Source: Maricurvus nonylphenolicus (GTDB taxonomy: Bacteria; Pseudomonadota; Gammaproteobacteria; Pseudomonadales; Cellvibrionaceae). Taken from it: a stretch of DNA of 64,000 bases. A program made the translations under genes and the position numbers. The DNA is taken from assembly GCF_042854845.1 (NCBI RefSeq), contig NZ_AP031498.1, forward strand, positions 4,836,001-4,900,000, read 5' to 3'. The notes below the pieces were generated by a model. The model was given only the letters and a program-made list of their open reading frames with translations. It was not told the DNA's origin and made no database searches. Below, in pieces: positions 8,840 through 16,429 of the stretch (its first letter is position 1; each line of letters opens with the position of its first letter).

Positions 8840-8853
8840 AAACCCAAAGCTGA

Positions 8854-9666
8854 CTACAGCTCGGTTTTGTTTTTACCCACACGACCTTTGTCGGTCTTGT
8901 CGGCAAAGTTCTTCAGCAGTTCTGCTACCGGCGGGTTACTGGCACCGGTGTACCCCATATAGGCTTCCTGGGCCAATTGATCATCAAGCTGACGACCAAT
9001 CACATTAAAAATAGTTTCCTTGGCGGAACGCACAGCCCACTGATCATTGCGCAGAATACGTGAAGCCATTTCTTCTGCTGCATCCATCAGCTCTGCCTGG
9101 GGCACAACCTTCGATACCATATTGCACTGCAGTGCGCGCTGGGCATCAATCGGCTCGGCAGTGAGGTTCATTTCCAGCGCAATACCCACACCACAGGTAT
9201 TTACGACACGAACAATACCGCCATCACCGTGGTGATAACCGCGGCGCGGTTCGAAGGAACCAAACTGAGCATTATCCGATGCAATACGAATATCACAGGC
9301 CATCGCAGTCTCCAGTCCACCGGCCAGCGCCCAGCCGTTAACGGCTGCAATAACAGGCTTGTACATACGGTGATAACCACGGGTTAAACCACCCAGGCCA
9401 TCTTTGATTTTTTCACGGGGGAACAGTGCACTTTGGCTACGCTTTACCCAATCAGTTGCATGGGTCTTTAAATCTGCACCGGCACAAAATGCCTCGTCGC
9501 CAGCACCGGTGACAATGGCCAGATCAACGCCGTCATCGGCATCAAACTCCTGCCAGGTTTCCCACAATTTCAGGTGCATCTCTTCGTTAATGGCATTCAT
9601 CGCCTCGGGACGATTAAGGGTAATGTAGGCAATTCTTCCGCGTTTTTCGTATAACACAACAGACAT
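8854..9666 (-). CDS. Enoyl-CoA hydratase/isomerase family protein
   Basis: The 270-residue crotonase-fold protein has both oxyanion-hole segments (EAFCAGADL and NGWALAGGLE). At the catalytic region it reads FEPRRGYHHGDGGIVR, so one acidic residue is kept while the second glutamate of typical hydratases is not obvious; the exact reaction (hydration, isomerisation, C-C cleavage) is therefore uncertain. A strong AAGGAG Shine-Dalgarno precedes the ATG. It is a single gene with its own terminator, divergent from a GlxA-type regulator that may control it. Confidence 0.86.
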   Translation of the reverse strand: MSVVLYEKRGRIAYITLNRPEAMNAINEEMHLKLWETWQEFDADDGVDLAIVTGAGDEAFCAGADLKTHATDWVKRSQSALFPREKIKDGLGGLTRGYHRMYKPVIAAVNGWALAGGLETAMACDIRIASDNAQFGSFEPRRGYHHGDGGIVRVVNTCGVGIALEMNLTAEPIDAQRALQCNMVSKVVPQAELMDAAEEMASRILRNDQWAVRSAKETIFNVIGRQLDDQLAQEAYMGYTGASNPPVAELLKNFADKTDKGRVGKNKTEL

Positions 9667-9852
9667 GGCTGTCTCCTTTTCATCATCTATTTGGTAAGTG
9701 GCATCAAGCTAAACAACTATCGTGATTTCCATCTTATGCCCCAACCATGCAGTTGCCCCTGGCCGAAAACACCCTCCAACAGGACAAAACGGCCAAATTG
9801 ATTTACCCCCTCAAACAGGCTAATTTAGCGCTATAGCAAAGGGGGTTGTTTT

Positions 9853-10845
9853 ATGAAGGCTGCCAATAACACAGCGGTTACCATTGTGGCGTTTGACGGG
9901 TCTATGGAGATGAGTATTGTGATGGCCCGGGACCTGTTCCATGCCGGCGCCGTTGCCAGGCAGCACGCAGAGGATGCAACAGCCCCCTCATACAATCCGC
10001 AGGTTGTGGTCGCCAGCCAGGACGGCAACGAGGTCAGTACCTTCAGTGGTTCCCACTACCATCCAGACTGCGCCATTACCGATATCAAACAAACCGAGCT
10101 TGTGGTGATCTCCGGTATCTGGGGCGAGATTGATACCCTGTTAGCCAACCATCAGCCCACCGTCGACTGGCTTATCAAACAGCACCAACAGGGCGCCCTG
10201 ATTGCCAGTTTGCATACGGGCTGTTTTTTGTTAGCAGAGGCCGGTTTACTGGACGACAAGGTGGCAACTATTTATTGGCGCATGGTCGAGCAGTTTAAAG
10301 CGCGCTACCCCAAAGTGATTCTGCAACCTGAGAAAAATATTACCTCGGCCGGTAAACTGTTTTGCTCTGCTGGTGTCACCTCGGGTGTGGAGCTGGGTAT
10401 CTATTTGATTGAAAAACTGTGGGGCGTGAGTGTAGCGGCCAAGGTATCGCGCCACTTTTTGATGGATATTCCCAAAGCGCCAGTGGAATTTCAGCTGGCA
10501 TTGGACCAGCAAAAAAGCCACAACGATACGCGCATACAATCAGCGCAACAGTGGCTGGAATCTAACTTTTCATCGGATTTTCTGCTGGAAGAACTGGCCG
10601 ATAAATTGGGCTTGAGTTTGCGCAGTTTCCGCCGTCGCTTTAAAGATGCGACGGGAGACACACCCATGCAATACCTGCACAGGATTCGCCTGGAAACGGC
10701 AAAACAACTGTTGGCCAATAGCACTTTGGGTATAGAACAAATCAGCTATCGTGTGGGCTATGAGGACGCCAGTTATTTTAGCCGCCTGTTTAAACAAAAG
10801 ATTCAAATGACACCGGGTGAATATCGGCTCGCCAACCAGAACTGA
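9853..10845 (+). CDS. GlxA-type AraC family regulator with DJ-1/PfpI domain
   Basis: The 330-residue protein combines an N-terminal class I glutamine amidotransferase-like (DJ-1/PfpI) domain, about residues 8-195, with a C-terminal AraC/XylS DNA-binding domain (two HTH motifs, about 225-325, ending with the IDQISY-like and PGEYR signatures). The nucleophile-elbow cysteine is present (HTGCFLLAEAG, C123). Such regulators often respond to small metabolites. A purine-rich AGGGGG lies upstream of the ATG. The gene is divergent from the enoyl-CoA hydratase and ends only 5 bases from the convergent beta-barrel gene. Confidence 0.9.
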   Translation: MKAANNTAVTIVAFDGSMEMSIVMARDLFHAGAVARQHAEDATAPSYNPQVVVASQDGNEVSTFSGSHYHPDCAITDIKQTELVVISGIWGEIDTLLANHQPTVDWLIKQHQQGALIASLHTGCFLLAEAGLLDDKVATIYWRMVEQFKARYPKVILQPEKNITSAGKLFCSAGVTSGVELGIYLIEKLWGVSVAAKVSRHFLMDIPKAPVEFQLALDQQKSHNDTRIQSAQQWLESNFSSDFLLEELADKLGLSLRSFRRRFKDATGDTPMQYLHRIRLETAKQLLANSTLGIEQISYRVGYEDASYFSRLFKQKIQMTPGEYRLANQN

Positions 10846-10850
10846 CGACC

Positions 10851-12155
10851 CTAAAACTGCAATCCAGCCCCTAACATCAACACGCCGCGATCATAATCAT
10901 ACTGCGACAAACTGGAACTGTTACTGGTGTAACTGTAATCGGCACTGACAATCCAATTGGAAGACAAGCGCCTTTCGGCCCGCAGGGAAAATTGATCTCG
11001 ACTGTCTTGACGATGATCTTCAACACCATCAATAATATGATCATCCTTGTAGTCACTGATCCGATGCTCCAGCTTGCCGATAAACATCCATTCATCCAGC
11101 AGGTAGATGCCCTGCAACATCAAACCGTGGCGATTAACAGAGTAACTATAAAAATCGCTGCCACTGATTAAATCATCGCGGCTGTCATCGTCGAAGCGGT
11201 ATCTCAGCTTCCAGCGTAAACCGTTATCCAGTTTGCCTAAATAGGCCAGATCCACCCGGTAATTATCGCCATCCAGGTAATCGTAATCACTGGACTGACT
11301 GGAGATATCCTGCCTGCGAAGATTTACCGACCAACCGCTTTGATGATTGAAATCCCCCTCCAACCCCAGATTTAACGACAGGGTCTGCAGATAATCTTCA
11401 CCACCTAACTGTGATGTTTCCGCTCGCATACCCACCAGCCAGCGGCCAAAATCTGTAGCATTGGATTTACCAACCCCCAGTATGATCAGATCCATATCGT
11501 AATCAGATACCGACTGGTAACGGGAAAATAGCCCTGTACCTTCCAAATACCAGGAATCTTTTTTATGTGCGCCATCCTGATACCAGCGTGCGGTGACCAG
11601 GGTTTCCAGAAAGCTATCCTTGTCCTCTGTACTTTCGCTGGTACTGCTATCTATAACGTTATCATCAACACCGTAGCTGACATCAATACTGGCAATCCAT
11701 TGACTGGGGCCCGCACCCACTGATACTTCATTGCCCGCCAATTGACGATACTGGCGAGAAGCCAACAGGGCCAAACTTTCATCTTCGCTTCCCTGCGACA
11801 GGTCGAAAAACATATCTCTGGCCAAATCCACATTACCCAGTTTCTTCTCGGTAATCGCCAGGTTATAGACCACCAGTGGATTGTCCGGCTGTTGCTGATT
11901 TAAGGCCATAAAGTCTTCTCTGGCCTGCGCCCAGTTACCCAACTTAACGTGGCAAACTGCCATATTGTATTGCAAGGCCCAGTCGCCAGGATTGGCGCTA
12001 TACGCCTGCTGATAGAACTCTAAAGCGTCTTGATAATTACCTCGCGAAAATGACTGGTCAGCCTGTGTACGTAGCGATTCTGCAAAAACCACACAGGAGC
12101 AAGCTAAGAGCGCTGTCGATAACAGCAGGGCCAGGGGATTTATTATTCTTTTCAT
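10851..12155 (-). CDS. TPR plus outer membrane beta-barrel protein
   Basis: The 434-residue protein has an N-terminal export signal (alternative lipobox LLAC), two to three tetratricopeptide repeats at about residues 25-145 (for example YQDALEFYQQAYSANPGDWALQYNMAVCHVK split over the first repeat), and from about residue 165 a run of alternating amphipathic strands ending in LGAGLQF, the terminal aromatic residue that marks outer membrane barrels. The TPR-then-barrel order resembles Slam/DUF560 proteins of type XI secretion, but similar layouts occur in other porin-like families. A GGAGAA Shine-Dalgarno supports the ATG. It lies downstream of the small charged secreted protein, 68 bases apart, and may be co-transcribed with it. 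Confidence 0.8.
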   Translation of the reverse strand: MKRIINPLALLLSTALLACSCVVFAESLRTQADQSFSRGNYQDALEFYQQAYSANPGDWALQYNMAVCHVKLGNWAQAREDFMALNQQQPDNPLVVYNLAITEKKLGNVDLARDMFFDLSQGSEDESLALLASRQYRQLAGNEVSVGAGPSQWIASIDVSYGVDDNVIDSSTSESTEDKDSFLETLVTARWYQDGAHKKDSWYLEGTGLFSRYQSVSDYDMDLIILGVGKSNATDFGRWLVGMRAETSQLGGEDYLQTLSLNLGLEGDFNHQSGWSVNLRRQDISSQSSDYDYLDGDNYRVDLAYLGKLDNGLRWKLRYRFDDDSRDDLISGSDFYSYSVNRHGLMLQGIYLLDEWMFIGKLEHRISDYKDDHIIDGVEDHRQDSRDQFSLRAERRLSSNWIVSADYSYTSNSSSLSQYDYDRGVLMLGAGLQF

Positions 12156-12223
12156 AACGGTTCTCCACAGCAGGAAACGCGCAACCGACAGGCTGCGCCA
12201 TCCATATAATTGATAGTGACTGT

Positions 12224-12721
12224 TTACTCAGACTCTGCTGCTTCAGCGCGACGCTCACGAATACGCTCGCGCATTTTCTCTCGCATCTGGCCTCGCATCT
12301 CCTGGCGCTCAGCGCGTAACTCGTTTAGCTCTGTTTTCAAATCTTCATGCTCATCCAAATAAGCGATTAACTCCTCACGACGTTCGGCTCGGGCTTCTGC
12401 CAACTCCGCCAACCTTTCACTTAAGGCTTCTTCATCACCGGATTCCTTTAATGCCCGCAGCTCTTCCCGGGTTGCTTGTCGCTCTTCCTTGCGCGCTTCC
12501 AGATCTTCTTCGGTAATATCACCGTTTTCCAGCATATACTCCGCAATTAACTCACGAGCCGGATGTGGTAAACCTCTACCATGGCGCTCCTGGTTTTCAG
12601 TAATGACATCCATCGTTACATCATCAACATCGACATCTTCTGCATGCACTGCCGTTGATAGAGTTATACCTATGCCCCCCAGCAGGGAGATCGAAGCCAC
12701 GAGAATTTTGTAGTTCATCAT
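12224..12721 (-). CDS. Small secreted Glu/Arg-rich coiled-coil protein
   Basis: The 165-residue protein has a signal peptide (about 27 residues, ending VHA) and a mature part dominated by Glu, Arg, Ala and Leu, with heptad-like periodicity from about residue 70 to the end (EELRALKESGDEEALSER, then AEARAERREELIAYL). It should form a long, highly charged helix or coiled coil in the periplasm. I do not recognise a family; Spy/CpxP-type chaperones share the charge pattern but I see no LTxxQ motif. The frame extends far upstream, but the first of two adjacent ATGs at 12721 has an AAAGGA Shine-Dalgarno. It precedes the TPR/barrel gene on the same strand. Confidence 0.72.
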   Translation of the reverse strand: MMNYKILVASISLLGGIGITLSTAVHAEDVDVDDVTMDVITENQERHGRGLPHPARELIAEYMLENGDITEEDLEARKEERQATREELRALKESGDEEALSERLAELAEARAERREELIAYLDEHEDLKTELNELRAERQEMRGQMREKMRERIRERRAEAAESE

Positions 12722-12873
12722 TTTGTTCCTTTCGCTTTTGCTCAGATAAAAGACGCTAACGATGATCCGATAAGAAGTTCCATCGCTGCGCTGTACTACG
12801 ACAAGGGACTGCCTGCCGTATCCCTTCCAACGGGCGACATGCGAAAAGGTTACAAAGAAAATAACAACGGGGC

Positions 12874-12900
12874 GAAAAGTGTGATCTGTGACCACTTTTC
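12874..12900. promoter_or_regulatory. Dyad with 8-bp arms upstream of the charged protein
   Basis: GAAAAGTG and CACTTTTC flank 11 bases that contain TGTGA-like sequence (TGTGATCTGTGACCAC is a partial Crp-type match). It lies 153 bases upstream of the ATG at 12721. Either a regulator-binding site or an RNA hairpin is possible. Confidence 0.35.
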
Positions 12901-12925
12901 AGGCGACATTGGTAAACGATAAAGC

Positions 12926-12971
12926 TAATCCACAGTTACTCTGGATTTCTTTGAAAATAAGCTGTGGATAA
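12926..12971. promoter_or_regulatory. Facing DnaA-box-like sequences
   Basis: A perfect DnaA box (TTATCCACA, minus strand, within 12962-12971) faces a one-mismatch copy (TAATCCACA, plus strand, 12926-12934). The extended arms ATCCACAG / CTGTGGAT could also pair as a hairpin with a 26-base loop. Two boxes do not make an origin; regulation or chance is likelier. Confidence 0.3.
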
Positions 12972-13092
12972 CTACTCAGGAGGCACACACAGCCTGACTT
13001 GCGGAGGTCAGTTTAAAATTCATCCATCCGTCATACGCCTGCAACAATAATCAACAGAGTGGACAAATTGCAGTCAAAACAAGACGTTATAA

Positions 13093-13896
13093 CTATTCTG
13101 AGAGAGACTTAAGGTAGGACTTCATATGCTTGCCAAGGGCGTGCTTAAAGTCCCTTTCAATGCTCCAATTGGCCGCTTGCTGGCACAAGGCTTGATAAAT
13201 CCCCAACTCCTTTTCCGCCCGCTGAGTAACAGCAACAAAACTCTCTATATTGCCCAGATCAATATTCAACTCATAAGGGAAGTAACTGCCATGCTGTTCA
13301 GCCATGACCCGCATGGAGTAAGGGCCATTGATGGCCAGGTCGATACGATCGGCTAACAGTGCACGGAACATATAACGCACATCGTTAAAGCGAGATATAT
13401 TTCCCATCTGCTCGCGCTGGGTTAATCCACGCTGAAAACTGGCGTAACGAAACAGCCCTATTCGCAGCTTACTCAACGCCTTGCGCGACAGCTCTGTTAA
13501 TTCAAGCTGGTAGGTGTAATAACGAATGGGGATGCGGCTCATCGGTGTGGGGCATACCAATAAGAAATCCGGATAGTCTTCCAACGTTAACCCTGGATAG
13601 GTATGCACCATGGTCAAATCGCCATAGCCGGATCCCGCTTCGGTATAGAGTCGCTCAATAGGCATCACTTCAATACGGTATGAATATCCAAGCGGAGTCA
13701 GAATAGCATTTAGGGCATCGACTGCAGTGCCGTGATCTACTTCTCCACGCTTGTAGTAATAGGGTGGATAATCCACATGCTCCAAATAAACGAGTGGTCT
13801 AGACACTTCCGCAGGGGGAGCAGCCAATGCGATACCAGCCATAAGCAGCCAGACTAACAGCATCATTGTGGGGACTAATCGACCGCCTACCTTCAT
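13093..13896 (-). CDS. Periplasmic solute-binding-like protein (family 3 type), second of a pair
   Basis: The roughly 267-residue protein has an N-terminal signal (hydrophobic MMLLVWLLMAGIALAA) and a type II periplasmic-binding fold related to amino-acid-binding proteins, with the early segment VDYPPYYYKRGEVDHG that forms the ligand pocket entrance in this family. The frame runs further upstream, but the ATG at 13896 follows the previous gene's stop with a 1-base gap and is directly ahead of the signal peptide. No permease or ATPase gene is adjacent, so it may be a sensor partner or an orphan receptor rather than part of an ABC transporter. Confidence 0.8.
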   Translation of the reverse strand: MKVGGRLVPTMMLLVWLLMAGIALAAPPAEVSRPLVYLEHVDYPPYYYKRGEVDHGTAVDALNAILTPLGYSYRIEVMPIERLYTEAGSGYGDLTMVHTYPGLTLEDYPDFLLVCPTPMSRIPIRYYTYQLELTELSRKALSKLRIGLFRYASFQRGLTQREQMGNISRFNDVRYMFRALLADRIDLAINGPYSMRVMAEQHGSYFPYELNIDLGNIESFVAVTQRAEKELGIYQALCQQAANWSIERDFKHALGKHMKSYLKSLSE

Positions 13897-13897
13897 T

Positions 13898-14680
13898 CTA
13901 CTTGCCCACCTGAAAGTAGTCTGTCGAGGAATAACGTTTGATAATACGCTCAACCTCGCCGGTCTCAACCATTTTCAATAGAGCCTGATCAAACTTTTCG
14001 GCCAATACTTCTGGATTCTGTAAACCTGAGCTCTTGCTCCACGCCAGATTGGCATAACTGCGTTTGTCCAAAGTTAAAGCGACATGTAGCTGATCTTTAA
14101 TGCCCAAGTGTTTAGCCCCTGCCATAATCGTGGGCATGGCTGAAAAGGCCAGATCAATACGGCCAGCATAAAGTGATTTCAGCAACGACTCTGCAGTGCT
14201 GTAGGTTTGTGGCTGAACGGTTAGTTTTCCCAAAAGCACATTGTGAAAACGAATAGCGCCAATCTGGTAACCTTTAAGTTCTGCTTGCGAGTTAAGATTC
14301 AACGCCCGTTTTTTCAACCCGACTAATGCCAGCGTTAGAGAAAATAATTGTTGTTCACCGACTATCAGGCTTTTCTGCTCCGGGTAGACAACCCCTTCAA
14401 GGCCTGAGATACGAATAATGGGCGCAACATCCAAGTGGCCCTCAACCAATGCTGTTGCTATACGCCGAGGCGGAACCGGCACAGGTGTAATGCTCTTACC
14501 TATATACCCTCCCGCGGTAGTTATAATGTCAAAAATAATCCCCTGTGATCTACTGTCCTCGATATAATACCAAGGCTTCAATGCAAAAATGCCAAACCTG
14601 AGATCATCCCGCTGTGAATCTGCCGCCCCCCAAACCGGAAAAACTACGAATAATAAATAGACGGCCAAAAAGTATCTCAC
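13898..14680 (-). CDS. Periplasmic solute-binding-like protein (family 3 type), first of a pair
   Basis: The 260-residue protein has a clear signal peptide (MRYFLAVYLLFVVFPVWGAA) followed by a family 3 solute-binding fold (DLRFGIFALKPWYYIED, later YAGRIDLAFSAMPT). It starts with GTG, which overlaps the stop of the AraC-type regulator gene by 4 bases, so the regulator and the two binding proteins form one translationally coupled unit. The ligand is unknown. Two tandem binding proteins without membrane components are unusual and suggest signal sensing or a remote transporter. Confidence 0.82.
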   Translation of the reverse strand: MRYFLAVYLLFVVFPVWGAADSQRDDLRFGIFALKPWYYIEDSRSQGIIFDIITTAGGYIGKSITPVPVPPRRIATALVEGHLDVAPIIRISGLEGVVYPEQKSLIVGEQQLFSLTLALVGLKKRALNLNSQAELKGYQIGAIRFHNVLLGKLTVQPQTYSTAESLLKSLYAGRIDLAFSAMPTIMAGAKHLGIKDQLHVALTLDKRSYANLAWSKSSGLQNPEVLAEKFDQALLKMVETGEVERIIKRYSSTDYFQVGK

Positions 14681-15759
14681 AGATTGTCAGCCTTCCACGC
14701 CGAGGGCGAGATACCATATTTGTTCTTAAATGCCGTCGAGAAAACACTGACATTTCTGTAGCACAACACATCTGCCAGCTGGGACAGGGTTAAATTGGAT
14801 TTCAGTAAATGGAACTCTGCTCGCTGAAAGCGTACCTCATCAACAAGATCCTGGTAGCTGACCCCTTCTCGCTTAAGTTTTTGCTGGAAAGCGCGCTTCT
14901 GAAAGGGGAAGAAGCGTACAACCGCATCAATATTACAAATACCGGCATCCATATTCTGGGAAATAAAACGCTTCACATCGTCGACAAAAGAATCCGACAA
15001 CGATTTTTCAATCTTGGAAATCTGCCGTTGCATTTCCTGATGCAACATCGGGTCATGTTCTCGCAGAGGTAAATCCAAGTCCGCCTCCTTAAACGCAACC
15101 CCATTAAAGTCAGCATTAAAGTTGACCGGAGTATTAAAGAAACGCCGGTAAAAGAAGCTGTTTTCCGGCTCATCGAAAATAAAGTTAATCGAGGAGGGAT
15201 GCCAAAGATGGTGCGATAGTAGCTGACATATCTTCCAGTTGGTCGCGACACTCATTTGTGTAGCGATAATAGACGCAGCTACATCCGGGTTTTCAAACCG
15301 CGTGGTCAAACAGGCAACCCCATTATCACAGTGTAGCTCACGGGTGATGCCTTTCACGTGGATACCGAGATGTTTGATCATCTCCTGAATCGCGGCCCGG
15401 TATGACGGAGCTGAGCGCAATAACAATCCCAGTAATCCCAGGCTTTGCAGGCTATTCCTTTCGCCCAATAACAAACCAAAGTGGGCGCAACCGGTTATCT
15501 CCGCCGCCGTTTCTATCACTCGCAAGAAATCGTGATGCGCGATTTGGCAATCTGGATCGGCTAGCTGAGCAGGCCTGAATCCCGCCAGGCGCAACACCTC
15601 ATCAGGGCTACTACCCAGCTCTTTAATCAGGTCCAGACACGGCGCTAGTACCGCGCTGCGTATATAGAAAGCGCTTTCAGGCACGACATACTGACCATTA
15701 TTCAACCAAACATGCGTTAAATATAAATAATAGTGCGCGAAATGTAAAACACAAGCCAA
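14677..15759 (-). CDS. AraC family regulator with arabinose-binding-like N-terminal domain
   Basis: The protein of up to 360 residues has an N-terminal ligand domain of the type found in OruR/ArgR-like AraC regulators (LDLIKELGSSPDEVLRLAG at its start) and a C-terminal HTH_18 domain (about residues 255-355) with LSQLADVLCYRNVSVFSTAF and YGISPSAWK. The start is uncertain: the longest frame opens with TTG at 15759, and I see no strong Shine-Dalgarno for it or for the GTG further in. The gene is divergent from a cupin gene and leads the operon with two solute-binding proteins, so it may sense or control their ligand's pathway. Confidence 0.85.
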   Translation of the reverse strand: MACVLHFAHYYLYLTHVWLNNGQYVVPESAFYIRSAVLAPCLDLIKELGSSPDEVLRLAGFRPAQLADPDCQIAHHDFLRVIETAAEITGCAHFGLLLGERNSLQSLGLLGLLLRSAPSYRAAIQEMIKHLGIHVKGITRELHCDNGVACLTTRFENPDVAASIIATQMSVATNWKICQLLSHHLWHPSSINFIFDEPENSFFYRRFFNTPVNFNADFNGVAFKEADLDLPLREHDPMLHQEMQRQISKIEKSLSDSFVDDVKRFISQNMDAGICNIDAVVRFFPFQKRAFQQKLKREGVSYQDLVDEVRFQRAEFHLLKSNLTLSQLADVLCYRNVSVFSTAFKNKYGISPSAWKADNL

Positions 15760-15829
15760 ACCGCATTGTTACGCTGGCCTTCAACATTTTCCCCTAGCCA
15801 TTCAGTAAAAACACGATTAAGGAGGCGAC

Positions 15830-16363
15830 GTGACAGTACGCCAGGTTGTAACCGGTCACGATGAAACCGGTCATTCCATCTTTATCTCCGACGACCAGAT
15901 ACAGGCCAATGAAGTCCGATTTATGCCGGGTTTTCAATCCTTTGAACTCTGGTCCACCCAGGCAAATCGTCAAGTACCGCATCAAGGTAGTTTGCCCGGG
16001 GTACCGAGTTATTTTCCATCGCGGGAAGGCAGCGTGTTCCGCATGATCAGCTTTCCACCACAAGCCGGTGAAACACCGGATATGCAAGCTAGTGAAGATC
16101 ACTTGGCGGAATTGCAAACCACACTCCCCGGTTTGTTGGAACATCTGGAACTGGATGCACCGGGTATGCACACCACCGATTCCATCGATTACGGCATTGT
16201 TCTCACAGGTGAGATTTATCTGGAATTGGATAACGGTCAGGAGCGTTTATTAAAAGCCGGTGACTGCGTCGTACAAAACGGTACCCGTCACGCCTGGCAC
16301 AACCGCTCCGGTGAGCCAACGCTAATGGCTTTTATTTTATTGGGCGCCCAGCGCGCTATCTGA
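15830..16363 (+). CDS. Cupin-domain protein
   Basis: The 177-residue protein has a single C-terminal cupin beta-barrel (about residues 110-170: YGIVLTGEIYLELDNG, later NGTRHAWHN). In the first cupin motif the usual H-x-H is replaced by a TTDSIDY context, so the metal site is incomplete and an enzymatic role is not assured. The start is GTG, chosen because a strong AAGGAGG lies 5 bases upstream. It is divergent from the AraC-type regulator (70-base gap) and followed 66 bases later by a TonB receptor and then an alpha/beta hydrolase, which suggests a small uptake-and-breakdown unit. Confidence 0.82.
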   Translation: MTVRQVVTGHDETGHSIFISDDQIQANEVRFMPGFQSFELWSTQANRQVPHQGSLPGVPSYFPSREGSVFRMISFPPQAGETPDMQASEDHLAELQTTLPGLLEHLELDAPGMHTTDSIDYGIVLTGEIYLELDNGQERLLKAGDCVVQNGTRHAWHNRSGEPTLMAFILLGAQRAI

Positions 16364-16429
16364 GCATGTAACCGCTGTAACGCTAAGCAGTACCCAAAAA
16401 CCATAATAACAATCTCCCAGGAGAGTATC

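Larger units (their letters stand above)
12722..13092. other. Intergenic region upstream of the charged secreted protein
   Basis: No gene is supported in these 371 bases. They hold the promoter region of the charged protein and the trailer of the second solute-binding protein gene, with two dyads described separately (12874-12900 and 12926-12971). Confidence 0.6.

Noticed and set aside
12722..12895. Upstream extension of the charged secreted protein
   Set aside because: The extension would bury the signal peptide in the interior; the ATG pair at 12719-12721 has a good Shine-Dalgarno and gives a normal signal.
12926..12971. Replication origin suggested by DnaA-box-like sites
   Set aside because: There are only two boxes, no AT-rich unwinding element, and none of the usual origin genes (dnaA, dnaN, gidA) nearby.
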